The notes under the pieces are model-generated. The model was not told where the DNA came from, searched no databases, and worked only from the letters and a program-made list of their open reading frames with translations. A DNA stretch of 46,136 bases from Caldifarciminota bacterium (lineage in GTDB: Bacteria > Hydrothermota > Tepidihabitantia > SM23-42): positions 2,266,809 to 2,312,944 of the forward strand of contig CP070686.1 of NCBI GenBank assembly GCA_020353055.1, written 5' to 3'. Positions 15,766 through 24,864 of this stretch are shown here, piece by piece (position 1 is the stretch's first letter; each line of letters opens with the position of its first letter). The position numbers were made by a program, and so were the translations under genes.

Positions 15766-16857
15766 ATGTCAAAGGTCAGAGTCGCAATCATTGGTGTGGG
15801 AAATTGTGCTTCTAGTTTGGTCCAGGGCATTTATTACTACCGTAATGCCAGAGAAGGGGATATAATTCCAGGTATTATGCATACCAGGTTGGGCGGGTAT
15901 CATATTAGTGATATTGAATTCTCGTTTGGCATTGATATCGATAAGAACAAGGTGGGCAAAGATTTGGCCGAAGCAATATATACGAAGCCGAATAACACCT
16001 ATAAGTTTTGTGATGTACCAAGATTGAATGTGCACGTGGTGAGGGGTATGACCCACGATGGATTGGGATATTATTTGTCGCAGATTATCCAGAAAGCCCC
16101 GGGTCCGACCGCAGATATCGTTGGGTTACTGCGTGAAACCAAGACGGATGTAGTCGTCAATTTTCTGCCTGTGGGTAGTGAGGAAGCGACGAAGTGGTAT
16201 GTTGAACAGGTGTTAACCGCAGGATGTGCGTTCATCAATTGTATTCCGGTTTTCATAGCCAGCGAGAAATACTGGCAGAAGCGGTTCATTGAGAAAGGTC
16301 TGCCTGTATTGGGTGATGATATCAAGTCGCAGGTTGGTGCGACTATTCTGCATCGTGTCCTGGTCAATCTCTTTAATGATCGGGGCGTTAAGCTTGAGCG
16401 GACATCACAGCTTAACGTCGGCGGCAATACGGATTTTCTGAACATGCTGGAGCGCTCAAGATTAGCGTCCAAGAAAGTATCGAAAACGAGAGCGGTGACT
16501 TCCCTCCTGCATTATGATATTGGTGAAGATAACGTATATATCGGTCCTTCTGATTACGTTGCATGGCTGAAAGATCGCAAATGGGCGCATATGCGACTCG
16601 AAGGCCGCACGTTTGGTGACGTGCCGTTGAACATCGAATTGAAACTCGAAGTTTGGGATTCTCCGAACTCTGCCGGCGTGGTTATCGATGCCGTAAGATG
16701 TGCAAAACTTGCGCTTGATAATAGATTGAGTGGTGCTATGGTTGAGCCATCCAGTTATTTCTTCAAATCGCCACCAGTACAGTTTCCCGATTATATATGC
16801 CGCGAAAAGACTGAGAAATACATTGCGAAATACGCTAAAGGGAAAAAGCGAAAATAG
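15766..16857 (+). CDS. ino1: myo-Inositol-1-phosphate synthase (inositol-3-phosphate synthase)
   Basis: NAD-dependent conversion of glucose 6-phosphate to inositol phosphate. 363 aa, the short actinobacterial/archaeal form. Visible features are the N-terminal Rossmann motif [14 protein letters not shown] (about 8-21), the [16 protein letters not shown] region and [13 protein letters not shown]. The conserved catalytic region spans [16 protein letters not shown] through [11 protein letters not shown], and [13 protein letters not shown] follows. The product may feed phosphatidylinositol-type lipids or inositol solutes; the partner phosphatase could be the IMPase at 11555. It has its own promoter and a strong AAGGAGG and is followed by tmk 18 nt downstream. 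Assignment is firm; the pathway end product is not visible here. Confidence 0.94.
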   Translation: MSKVRVAIIGVGNCASSLVQGIYYYRNAREGDIIPGIMHTRLGGYHISDIEFSFGIDIDKNKVGKDLAEAIYTKPNNTYKFCDVPRLNVHVVRGMTHDGLGYYLSQIIQKAPGPTADIVGLLRETKTDVVVNFLPVGSEEATKWYVEQVLTAGCAFINCIPVFIASEKYWQKRFIEKGLPVLGDDIKSQVGATILHRVLVNLFNDRGVKLERTSQLNVGGNTDFLNMLERSRLASKKVSKTRAVTSLLHYDIGEDNVYIGPSDYVAWLKDRKWAHMRLEGRTFGDVPLNIELKLEVWDSPNSAGVVIDAVRCAKLALDNRLSGAMVEPSSYFFKSPPVQFPDYICREKTEKYIAKYAKGKKRK

Positions 16858-16875
16858 GGTAGAGAGTAGTCCCGG

Positions 16876-17517
16876 ATGCACGGTGTCAAACGCGGTATAT
16901 TGATCAGTTTTGAGGGGGTTGAGGGTTCGGGAAAAACTACTCAGGCCAAGGCGTTGGCAGAATGGTTGTCTGCAAGTAAGATTCCACACATATTTGTGAG
17001 AGATCCCGGTAGTACAGAGATCGGCGAGAAGATAAGAGGCATTCTACTCGACAGAAAGAACCGAGGTATGCATGCCAAGTGTGAAGTGTTGTTGTTTTTA
17101 GCAGCTCGGAGTCAGTTGACGTATGAAGTGCTGCTGCCGGCTCTCAAAGAAAAAAAGATTGTCATTACAGACCGTTTTTCTGATTCGACTTTTGCCTATC
17201 AGTGCTACGCGCGCGGTTTGCCGCTACGTTTGGTTACTGTTTTCAACCGATTTGCTGCTGCCGGTTTGAAACCTGACCTGACTTTCCTTGTTGAGATCGA
17301 GGCGGCAAAGCGCCGGGAGCGGGGCAAATATGTTGATCGGATGGAGACCGAAGCCGAAGGTTATCATCAGAAGGTGCAGCGCGGCTTTGAATTGATGGCA
17401 ATGCGTGCAAGGAAGCGATACAGAATACTCGATGGTGAGAGATCAGTCGATGCTCTTCACCAGGAAGTAGTCCATCATGTGAAGGAAATTTTATTGAGAA
17501 AGGGGTACAAGATATGA
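16876..17517 (+). CDS. tmk: Thymidylate kinase
   Basis: Phosphorylates dTMP to dTDP. 213 aa. P-loop EGVEGSGKTTQ is at about 13-23. The dTMP-binding motif RDPGST at 42-47 is a variant of the usual REPGGT. DRFSDSTFAYQ lies at about 97-107, and a lid region contains RRERGKYVDRMETE. The second and third positions of the RxPGxT motif (Asp for Glu, Ser for Gly) are conservative. The C-terminus overlaps ctpA by ATGA (17514-17517). The start ATG has only a weak purine-rich Shine-Dalgarno sequence. It is transcribed with ino1. Confidence 0.94.
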   Translation: MHGVKRGILISFEGVEGSGKTTQAKALAEWLSASKIPHIFVRDPGSTEIGEKIRGILLDRKNRGMHAKCEVLLFLAARSQLTYEVLLPALKEKKIVITDRFSDSTFAYQCYARGLPLRLVTVFNRFAAAGLKPDLTFLVEIEAAKRRERGKYVDRMETEAEGYHQKVQRGFELMAMRARKRYRILDGERSVDALHQEVVHHVKEILLRKGYKI

Positions 17518-19199
17518 AAAAAGCATCTATATTGTTATGTCTCATTTTCCTCGTCTGCGGCGGGATGTTTATTGGGCAGAAGCTTTGGGCCACCCCTGAT
17601 ACATATTCAATGCTCAGGGCTTTCAATAAGATACTCAAGGAATTGCAGGATAGCTACGTAACACCGGTCAGCGCTGACAGTCTCATAAGGGGTGCTATCG
17701 ACGGTATGATCGATATGGTCCACGACCCGCACACCGATTTCTTGACACGTGAGGAATATAGTGCCCTGCGGGAATCGACGACGGGTGAGTTTGGCGGAAT
17801 CGGAGCGACGATTGGCAGGCGCGACGAACGTATTATGGTAATATCACCGCTCGAGGGCACGCCAGCGTATCGTTCGGGTCTTCAGCCGGGTGACGAAATC
17901 CTGAATGTCGACGGCGCGCCGACCGAGGGTAAAAGTGTTGATGTGGTCGTCAAGGAAATCCGCGGAGATCCTGGCACAGAGGTTATTCTTACGATACATC
18001 GCTCACTGATCGATGAGCCATTCGATGTTGAGATTACACGTGCGATCATAAAACTCGATGCCGTACCCTACTTCGGTATGATCGACGATAAGATCGGTTA
18101 TGTGTACTTGCGCAATTTCTCAATCTCTGCCGACGTCGAATTAAAAGAAGCTCTGGACTCGTTGTTTGCGATGGGCGCGGAAAAGCTTGTGTTCGATCTC
18201 CGTTTGAATTCCGGTGGTCTGCTCAACGAAGGTCTTACCGTGAGTGAGCTGTTTCTGTCAAGGGGTAAAGAGATCGTTGCCACCAAGGGAAGGAACGAGC
18301 GTGAGAGAATGTTCAGGTCACAGAAGACCTATTCCTATGTAGATTTTCCGATGATAACCCTGGTGGACGGTGGGTCGGCTTCGGCGTCGGAAATCGTAGC
18401 CGGTGCGCTTCAGGACTGGGATAGAAGCTTGATCGTCGGCACTACTACTTTTGGAAAAGGTTCGGTACAGAATATTATACCCTTTGAGGACAGCACTGCT
18501 CTTAAGTTGACCACGGCTCGGTGGTATACGCCTTCGGGCAGGAGTATTGACAAACCCGTCGATTGGGATGGTTTGGACGGCAGGGTTACCTCGGCGCAGC
18601 AAAGGTTGGTTGATAGGCTCAGGAGTGAACTCGAAGAGTTGCGGGAACAGGCAGAAACGGATGCTGAAATCGGGATCGTGGAGAAGATCGAAGACGATTT
18701 GTATGATATTGAAGATAATATATACAGATTGCGCGTCGATTCGACAAAACTGGCAGAGCAAAAGGAATTTACTACCCTGGGACCGCTCAAGCGTAAGGTA
18801 TACGGCGAGGGAGGCATCACCCCTGACATTGTTATTGAACCCCAGAGACTTTCGCGACTGGAAACTGAAATTCTGACAAAAGGGCTGACCTTTGATTTCG
18901 TAGTAAAGTATACGGCGGAACACAATGATATCACTGATAATTTCGAGGTGGAGGACAAATTGCTGAAAGAGTTCGCCGTCTATCTGCTGGAGCACGAAAT
19001 AGAGTTCACCCAAAAGGAGTATGCGGATGTGAAGGATAGATTGCGCAGCCGATTGAAGCAGGAATTCTATGCAAATCTCTGGGGCATGAAAGAGGGGTAC
19101 CGAATACGCGTTGCCGATGATTCTCTTGTCCAGCAGGCTGTGAAAATGCTAAAGGAGGTGTCTTCTTCCCAGGACCTTTTTCGTTACGCTGGAGAATGA
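17514..19199 (+). CDS. ctpA: C-terminal processing protease (S41 family, CtpA/Prc)
   Basis: Periplasmic serine protease that trims or degrades proteins from the C-terminus. 561 aa. A hydrophobic N-terminal segment (4-25) serves as signal or anchor. An N-terminal helical region includes HDPHTDFLTREEY. A PDZ domain (about 95-175) contains SPLEGTPAYRSGLQPGDEIL. The S41 catalytic core has Ser290 in DGGSASASEIVAG and Lys315 in TTFGKGSVQ, 25 residues apart as in CtpB. The C-terminal about 200 residues include a charged coiled-coil-like stretch (350-395). It overlaps tmk by ATGA. Just before its stop codon is a strong AAAGGAGGTG (19151-19160) without a start codon at proper spacing, and the +1 frame continues into a membrane-segment ORF (see the next entry). 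Confidence 0.94.
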   Translation: MKKASILLCLIFLVCGGMFIGQKLWATPDTYSMLRAFNKILKELQDSYVTPVSADSLIRGAIDGMIDMVHDPHTDFLTREEYSALRESTTGEFGGIGATIGRRDERIMVISPLEGTPAYRSGLQPGDEILNVDGAPTEGKSVDVVVKEIRGDPGTEVILTIHRSLIDEPFDVEITRAIIKLDAVPYFGMIDDKIGYVYLRNFSISADVELKEALDSLFAMGAEKLVFDLRLNSGGLLNEGLTVSELFLSRGKEIVATKGRNERERMFRSQKTYSYVDFPMITLVDGGSASASEIVAGALQDWDRSLIVGTTTFGKGSVQNIIPFEDSTALKLTTARWYTPSGRSIDKPVDWDGLDGRVTSAQQRLVDRLRSELEELREQAETDAEIGIVEKIEDDLYDIEDNIYRLRVDSTKLAEQKEFTTLGPLKRKVYGEGGITPDIVIEPQRLSRLETEILTKGLTFDFVVKYTAEHNDITDNFEVEDKLLKEFAVYLLEHEIEFTQKEYADVKDRLRSRLKQEFYANLWGMKEGYRIRVADDSLVQQAVKMLKEVSSSQDLFRYAGE

Positions 19200-19320
19200 A
19201 CATTCAACTACACAGCAACAGCCGCTAACACCTCGGATACCGTGGGAAATCCCGGTGCTCGTTCTTCTCGCGATTGCGTTGTCCACTATTGTTTGGATGA
19301 TTAAGCGAAAAGGATCATGA
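19189..19320 (+). CDS. Small predicted membrane ORF without a canonical start, possible +1-frame extension of ctpA
   Basis: In the +1 frame relative to ctpA the sequence is open from 19153 to a TGA at 19318-19320. The coding part (43 codons from CTG at 19189) has a polar Gln/Thr/Pro-rich head (STTQQQPLTPRIPW), one hydrophobic helix (VLVLLAIALSTIVW) and a KRKGS tail, a normal single-pass membrane pattern. Its stop overlaps the purL ATG (ATGA 19317-19320), the coupling used elsewhere in this window. That argues it is real, yet no ATG/GTG/TTG follows the AAAGGAGGTG at 19151. Options are a CTG start, a +1 frameshift out of ctpA near CTT TTT C (19175-19181), or an indel in the assembly. The coordinate given is the CTG choice and is uncertain. 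Confidence 0.45.
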   Translation: MENEHSTTQQQPLTPRIPWEIPVLVLLAIALSTIVWMIKRKGS

Positions 19321-22151
19321 GGGTATGTAAAAAAATGGCAGTTGAATCTTACCGTATCAAAGTAACGAGTCGTTCAGACCCCAGAGGCAATTTTATCAGG
19401 GGTTCTTTTCAATCGTTCGGATTAGCCGGTGTGGAAGAAGTACTGGTCAGCGATATTTACTACATAACGGGCGAGGTCACTTTACCGCAAATAAAGAAGA
19501 TCACCAAGGAACTCTTATGCGATCCGGTTGTTGAAGATTATGACATCAAAAAAGCTGAGGAAACGGTAGAGGGTTTTGAGGTTCTATTCAATCATGGGGT
19601 CACCGATCCAAAAGAAGAAAGCGTTAGAAAGGCTATCGCCGATTTGGGTATCGAAATTCAGTCGGTCAAGACAGGTAATAACTATGTTATACGAGGCAAA
19701 TTCGATGGGAAGCAGCTGATAAGGAGTGCTGAACTTTTTCTATATAATCCATTGATCCAGCATATAAGGCATGGGGAGGAGGGAACTCACAAAACATCAG
19801 TATATGAATTACGCATCAGCAAGATCGACCTGGGGGGTGATTTACCAAAACTCAGTCGAGATATGGGCCTTTCCCTTTCACAGACTGAAATGGATACCAT
19901 TAAACGATACTTCGATTCAAAAGAAAGGAATCCGACCGATGTCGAACTCGAAACCATTGCTCAGACCTGGAGTGAGCACTGCCGGCACAAGACATTCCTC
20001 GGGAATATCCTGTTTAATGGTGAGCATATTGATAATCTCTTGAAGCAAACAATAATGAAGGCGACACACGAGATAGATCATCCGTTATGTCTATCTGTTT
20101 TTCACGACAATTCCGGAGTTATTGATTTTGATGAGGATTACGGGATTTGCTTCAAGGTGGAGACACACAATCATCCGTCGGCCCTTGAGCCCTATGGCGG
20201 TGCGGCTACAGGGATCGGCGGTGTGATCCGTGATATTCTAGGTACTGGATTAGGGGCAAAACCGATCCTGAACACAGATGTTTTTTGTTTTGGCCTGCCT
20301 GATTTTGACTACCATGACCTACCCGAGGGTATTTTGCACCCAAAAACAATAATCAAAGGTGTAATCCGGGGTGTTCGCGACTACGGTAACCGGATGGGTA
20401 TACCGACGGCGAGTGGAGCGATTTGCTTTGATGAAGCATTTCTCTACAACCCTCTTGTATACTGTGGCTGCGCAGGATTGATCAGAAAAGATCGTATTGA
20501 CAAGGGCGCAAAGCCGGGTGACATGGTTTTGCTCGTTGGCGGGCGGACCGGCCGCGATGGCATTCACGGTGTCACTTTTGCTTCGGCTGAGCTTTCCGGA
20601 GAGTCAGAGAAATCATGTGTCCAGATCGGAAACCCGATCATGGAAAGACGAGTCATGGATTGTCTGCTCAAGGTGAGCGAACAGGGTATTCTACATTCAG
20701 TAACTGACTGCGGCGGCGGAGGTTTGTCAAGCGCAGTGGGCGAGATGGGTAAAGAAACAGGTGTGCAGGTTTTCCTCGACCGCGTGCCTTTGAAATACAG
20801 TGGCCTATCTCCCAGAGAGGTTTGGATATCAGAATCGCAGGAAAGAATGGTGCTCGCTGTTCCTCCAGAGCATCTCGATATAGTCATCCAGATTTTTGAA
20901 AGTGAGGGGGTGCAATCAACGGTCATCGGTGAATTCACCGATGACAGGCGTCTCGTCTTATACTACAGAGAAAACAAAGTCTGTGATCTAGAGATGGAAT
21001 TTCTGCATGACGGTCTGCCAATGCCGGTGAAGAAAGCAATGGTAAAGACCAAGGTGCCCACTGATATCGACGTACCTAAACCGGTGGACTTAAACTCGCT
21101 GATCATCGACATAATCAGCGGTTTGAATACATGTTCGAGGGAATGGGTTATTAGAGAATACGACCACGAGGTTCAAGGTGGAAGTGCAATTAAGCCGTTG
21201 GTGGGTATCTATGGCATCGGTCCCCAGGATGCGGTTGTGGTGCGTCCTGATTTGAGTAAGAAAAGAGGGATTGTTGTTTCTTGCGGAATCAATGTGAGAT
21301 ACGGTAAACTGGATTCTTATCATATGGCATTATCGGTCGTCGATGAAGCGATGCGAAACTTAGTTGCCGCGGGTGGTAATATTGCGAAGGCGGCGATGCT
21401 TGATAATTTTTGCCTGTCCTCGCCCGAACGCGAGGAGGTGCTCGGTGATCTTGTTCTCTCCGCGAGGGGCTGCTATGAGGCTGCAAAGTGCTTTGGCGTA
21501 CCCTTCATATCCGGCAAGGATAGCCTCTACAATGAATGGGTCGACAAAGATGGGAAAGTCATTGCAATACCACCGGTCCTGCTTATTTCCGCTATCGGCA
21601 TAATCGAAGATGTTGATAGATGTGTGACGATGGATTTCAAGCAGATTGGTTCTGACCTCTACATGGTAGGTGAGACCAAAGAAGAGCTGGGCGGTTCTGA
21701 ATATTATCGGGTGCTCGACCTCGAAGCCGGAGCCGTTCCGGGTTTGGATTTCACGAATGCGCCGAGGATAATGTCAAGTATACACACGGCTATCAGGAAG
21801 GGGCTCGTCGTTTCCTGCCATGACCTTTCCGAAGGAGGTCTCGCATTAGCCCTAAGCGAGATGGCATTCAGCGGCGATATCGGGGCAGAAGTTAATTTAA
21901 TGGATGTCCCATTTACTGGAAAGAAGAGGCGATTCGATACAGTTCTGTTTTCGGAATCCAATACCCGCTTCCTGCTTGAGGTGCGTAGAGATAGGGGAGG
22001 TGAATTTACCAAATTGTTCAGTGGGCTGCCTGTTGCCCGGATCGGTGAGACGGTTCGCGACAAACGTCTTAAAATTTTTGCCGACGACCGTAAATTGGTA
22101 GACCTCCCACTCCTTGTCTTAAAGAAGAAGTGGCTCAGAAAAATCGTTTGA
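19317..22151 (+). CDS. purL: Phosphoribosylformylglycinamidine synthase, PurS-like N-terminus fused to PurL
   Basis: Fourth step of purine synthesis: converts FGAR to FGAM with ATP and ammonia. 944 aa. The N-terminus carries two PurS-like ferredoxin-fold units (about 9-80, YRIKVTSRSDPRGN; and about 86-150, FEVLFNHGVTDPKEESV). The PurL catalytic part follows, with WSEHCRHKTFLGN at about 216-228 and FKVETHNHPSALEPYGGAA, and a second half includes SGKDSLYNE and HDLSEGGLALALSE. The glutaminase domain of large PurL is absent, so a separate PurQ is expected but not seen here. An alternative start is ATG 19335 (MAVESYRI). The 19317 ATG is preferred because it overlaps the upstream small ORF's stop. 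Its TGA directly abuts the stop codon of the convergent subtilase gene. Confidence 0.93.
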   Translation: MRVCKKMAVESYRIKVTSRSDPRGNFIRGSFQSFGLAGVEEVLVSDIYYITGEVTLPQIKKITKELLCDPVVEDYDIKKAEETVEGFEVLFNHGVTDPKEESVRKAIADLGIEIQSVKTGNNYVIRGKFDGKQLIRSAELFLYNPLIQHIRHGEEGTHKTSVYELRISKIDLGGDLPKLSRDMGLSLSQTEMDTIKRYFDSKERNPTDVELETIAQTWSEHCRHKTFLGNILFNGEHIDNLLKQTIMKATHEIDHPLCLSVFHDNSGVIDFDEDYGICFKVETHNHPSALEPYGGAATGIGGVIRDILGTGLGAKPILNTDVFCFGLPDFDYHDLPEGILHPKTIIKGVIRGVRDYGNRMGIPTASGAICFDEAFLYNPLVYCGCAGLIRKDRIDKGAKPGDMVLLVGGRTGRDGIHGVTFASAELSGESEKSCVQIGNPIMERRVMDCLLKVSEQGILHSVTDCGGGGLSSAVGEMGKETGVQVFLDRVPLKYSGLSPREVWISESQERMVLAVPPEHLDIVIQIFESEGVQSTVIGEFTDDRRLVLYYRENKVCDLEMEFLHDGLPMPVKKAMVKTKVPTDIDVPKPVDLNSLIIDIISGLNTCSREWVIREYDHEVQGGSAIKPLVGIYGIGPQDAVVVRPDLSKKRGIVVSCGINVRYGKLDSYHMALSVVDEAMRNLVAAGGNIAKAAMLDNFCLSSPEREEVLGDLVLSARGCYEAAKCFGVPFISGKDSLYNEWVDKDGKVIAIPPVLLISAIGIIEDVDRCVTMDFKQIGSDLYMVGETKEELGGSEYYRVLDLEAGAVPGLDFTNAPRIMSSIHTAIRKGLVVSCHDLSEGGLALALSEMAFSGDIGAEVNLMDVPFTGKKRRFDTVLFSESNTRFLLEVRRDRGGEFTKLFSGLPVARIGETVRDKRLKIFADDRKLVDLPLLVLKKKWLRKIV

Positions 22152-24827
22152 TTAATTGACTACGGCAATCTTTACGACATCATTGCCGGCACCATGTGTT
22201 ATCAGCACACAATAATATAAACCACTCCCTACATCGTTTCCGTCTTCATCGGTACCGTCCCATATGAACGCAAATTCCCCCGTGTAGCTGCCTGGTAGGA
22301 GGAGTCCTGGTCTTTCTACACTCTTGACCAGGCGCCCACTCATCGAATAGACTTTGAATTCAACTAAGGACTCGCGATCTAATCTGAATGGCATATATAT
22401 ATTCTCATGCTGGCTCAACAAAAAGGGGTTCGGGTAGGGGGTCAACCATCCACTTCCTTCTACAGAATCGATTTGAATCGGCGAGTAGGTGATTGCTGCA
22501 TAGGCGTCGACCCAACCATAACCCATGCTGTCACTGGGAGTGTCCGCGAAGCTCGCCGTGCTGTAGAGTGCTGTCTGAACCGAATCGACATTCCAGTTCG
22601 GATGTGCTTCGAGAAGCAGAGCGCATATCCCCGTGATCATCGCCGTGGCGCCCGATGTCCCGAATGAATACAGATAAGAGTCTGATGAATCCGGGTTTAT
22701 GACGACGGGTGCTGCGGACAGACACATTATTTCCGGTTTCATTCTGCCATCAAATGTCGGTCCGTAACCTGAATACTCCCACCGGTTATATAATGAATCG
22801 ATGCCTCCGACAGTGATCACATTCATGGCATCACCCGGTATTTCGATTCTCGGTAATGATACGTTACCTGCTGCAGTAACGACCAGGAGGCCGCGTTTAG
22901 TTGCCTCATAAGCGGCGATTGAAGCAGGAGAAGTCTTGCCGTCAAAATCTCTGGGCCATGAATACCAATCAGAATAACCAAGCGAGCTCGAAACGATATC
23001 GGCACCAATGGATTCACACCATTCGAGGCCAGCGATGTAAGTATCCTCTTCGACTGGGAATTCGTATGCGGTATCCGGGTTTTCAGTTTTTGCGACAATA
23101 AATTGCGCGCCTGGTGCTACTCCAATGTAACGTCCACTAAAATATCCGCCGACAAGGGCGAGCATCTCCGTGCCGTGCCGTGGATAGTAATATTCCGGAT
23201 CAATTGTAGCGTAGCCATCGGTTTCCGAATCGCCTCTCACGGTATAGAATCTAGCAATTTCGGCGTCAGGTGCCGCAAGTGTCGGCAAGTATGCAAAAGG
23301 TGTGCTCAATGAATCTACGTTACCGAATGTAGTACCGTTGTCATATGACGTTCTTGAATATATCTTGCCGGATGACTCCCATGCTACGGATACGGTATTA
23401 TCTATTTTTGCCAGGGATATCTTACCTATCGCATTGAGTTCTGATGTGAGGAAGAGATTTGTTGCAAATGTTTCGCCGAAATCCTCAGATTTCGCGAAAA
23501 CGATACGGAAGAGTGGATCATTAGAGGTATCTTTCCATATTGCATATACCGTATCACCGGATGATATTGCTTCAGCATCTTTACCTGTTGTGCTGAACGT
23601 CTGGGTGAACATTGTGGGCGGTATCGATGATTTCACGAAATGCAGAATATTCGCCGGGGAAACATGGTAGAATATACCTATCGCGGATATGCCCTTAACC
23701 ATCTCCGGAGCTTGGATGCTCATCGATGAAGAGTCAATTACCGATTCCTGATTGAAGCCAGATATCGTTCCTCGATTGAGCAGCAAGTAAGTAGTATCGC
23801 TGTTGCTGTCTTTACTTTGATATGATACAAATACTGTATCACCGATTTGAACCGACGTTGGATCCCGGCGCGGCGGATCAGCAAGTGGCATTGATTGCAC
23901 AAGGAGAGTATCGGTATGTACCATGTATTTCAATCCATAGCGGTCGCGATAGAAGACATACATCGTATCTCTGCCGCATGCATCCAGTTCCACTACCCAG
24001 TTATTATAGTAGTTGGTCAACTTTATGAGATTTTCTGACCAGGTCGAGCCGTTGTCAGTTGAATATGTATACAATAGGTCACGCACCGGATCATTGTATT
24101 GAAGCGTATCGCCGGCAAGGAAGAGGTTGTAGCGGCTGTTCGTTCTGTGAAATACCATGTCGCTGAATGTTCCGTATTTTGCGGTTATTGGTATGTTGTT
24201 CATCAGGACCTGGTCGCCACCGAGAAAATCGTATTCGGCGATGACGTTCACATTGTTCACTGCGATATGGACGCGTCTCAGGCCGGTGTCGAGAAAACCC
24301 ACTCGGACATTCGAACCGAAAATACCCATGTCGTGTATCCGATCGATGCCAAACATATGTGATTGTTGGTAGGTCAACCCATATAGTGCAGTATCTTGAA
24401 CGGCCGATTCTGTTTCTCGCGGCGCACGAAATGGTGCAACCCTGTTTATTTTGTATACAAAATCGAGCTGCGCGATCTGTTCGATGTCTTCAATTGCGAT
24501 GAGAAAGCTTGCTGCATTGAGCCATTTTGACCTGGTGATGAGCAACCCTCCATTGGCCTCGACTTGCGCAATGTAATCCTCATATACCGGGATGTCCGCG
24601 TAGTCGGTCACGCCCTGGCGCAATGCCCGCCTCTGCCTGGACGCGTCGGTCAATTGACTCCGAACTGCGCGGATCGCATCATCATAATTCTCAACAGAGA
24701 TATTTTTATCGGTAAAATAAACCCAGGCTCTTACATGGGTGTCCACATAACAGCGCGGGTCAACTCTATTCTGGAGCGGTGCTCGGTAGTCATACATAAC
24801 ACCAAACAGAAATAGAACAGTCAACAT
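22152..24827 (-). CDS. Secreted subtilisin-like (S8) serine protease with inserted beta-propeller and C-terminal FlgD-like domain
   Basis: 891 aa. A short hydrophobic N-terminus (MLTVLFLFG) is followed by a propeptide-like region (about 25-130). The catalytic triad is Asp180 (GFLDTG), His551 (PRHGTEM) and Ser725 (FGTSGATA), with the oxyanion Asn655 in TAAGN. About 370 residues separate Asp and His, far more than in ordinary subtilases. The insert (about 205-530) contains three Asp-box-like motifs (YSTDNGSTW, SEDFGETF, SYDNGTTF), as in BNR/sialidase beta-propellers. The C-terminus (about 790-891) is a FlgD-Ig-like repeat with YPNPF and a GLYYCVLI strand, as used in secreted proteins of FCB-type and related bacteria. 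Start ATG 24827 lies 4 nt after AGGAGG; TTG at 24830 is less likely. It follows the rhomboid gene by 37 nt. Confidence 0.9.
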   Translation of the reverse strand: MLTVLFLFGVMYDYRAPLQNRVDPRCYVDTHVRAWVYFTDKNISVENYDDAIRAVRSQLTDASRQRRALRQGVTDYADIPVYEDYIAQVEANGGLLITRSKWLNAASFLIAIEDIEQIAQLDFVYKINRVAPFRAPRETESAVQDTALYGLTYQQSHMFGIDRIHDMGIFGSNVRVGFLDTGLRRVHIAVNNVNVIAEYDFLGGDQVLMNNIPITAKYGTFSDMVFHRTNSRYNLFLAGDTLQYNDPVRDLLYTYSTDNGSTWSENLIKLTNYYNNWVVELDACGRDTMYVFYRDRYGLKYMVHTDTLLVQSMPLADPPRRDPTSVQIGDTVFVSYQSKDSNSDTTYLLLNRGTISGFNQESVIDSSSMSIQAPEMVKGISAIGIFYHVSPANILHFVKSSIPPTMFTQTFSTTGKDAEAISSGDTVYAIWKDTSNDPLFRIVFAKSEDFGETFATNLFLTSELNAIGKISLAKIDNTVSVAWESSGKIYSRTSYDNGTTFGNVDSLSTPFAYLPTLAAPDAEIARFYTVRGDSETDGYATIDPEYYYPRHGTEMLALVGGYFSGRYIGVAPGAQFIVAKTENPDTAYEFPVEEDTYIAGLEWCESIGADIVSSSLGYSDWYSWPRDFDGKTSPASIAAYEATKRGLLVVTAAGNVSLPRIEIPGDAMNVITVGGIDSLYNRWEYSGYGPTFDGRMKPEIMCLSAAPVVINPDSSDSYLYSFGTSGATAMITGICALLLEAHPNWNVDSVQTALYSTASFADTPSDSMGYGWVDAYAAITYSPIQIDSVEGSGWLTPYPNPFLLSQHENIYMPFRLDRESLVEFKVYSMSGRLVKSVERPGLLLPGSYTGEFAFIWDGTDEDGNDVGSGLYYCVLITHGAGNDVVKIAVVN

Positions 24828-24864
24828 CAATCCTCCTTTTTTATCTCAAATTTCTGCTGATCTT

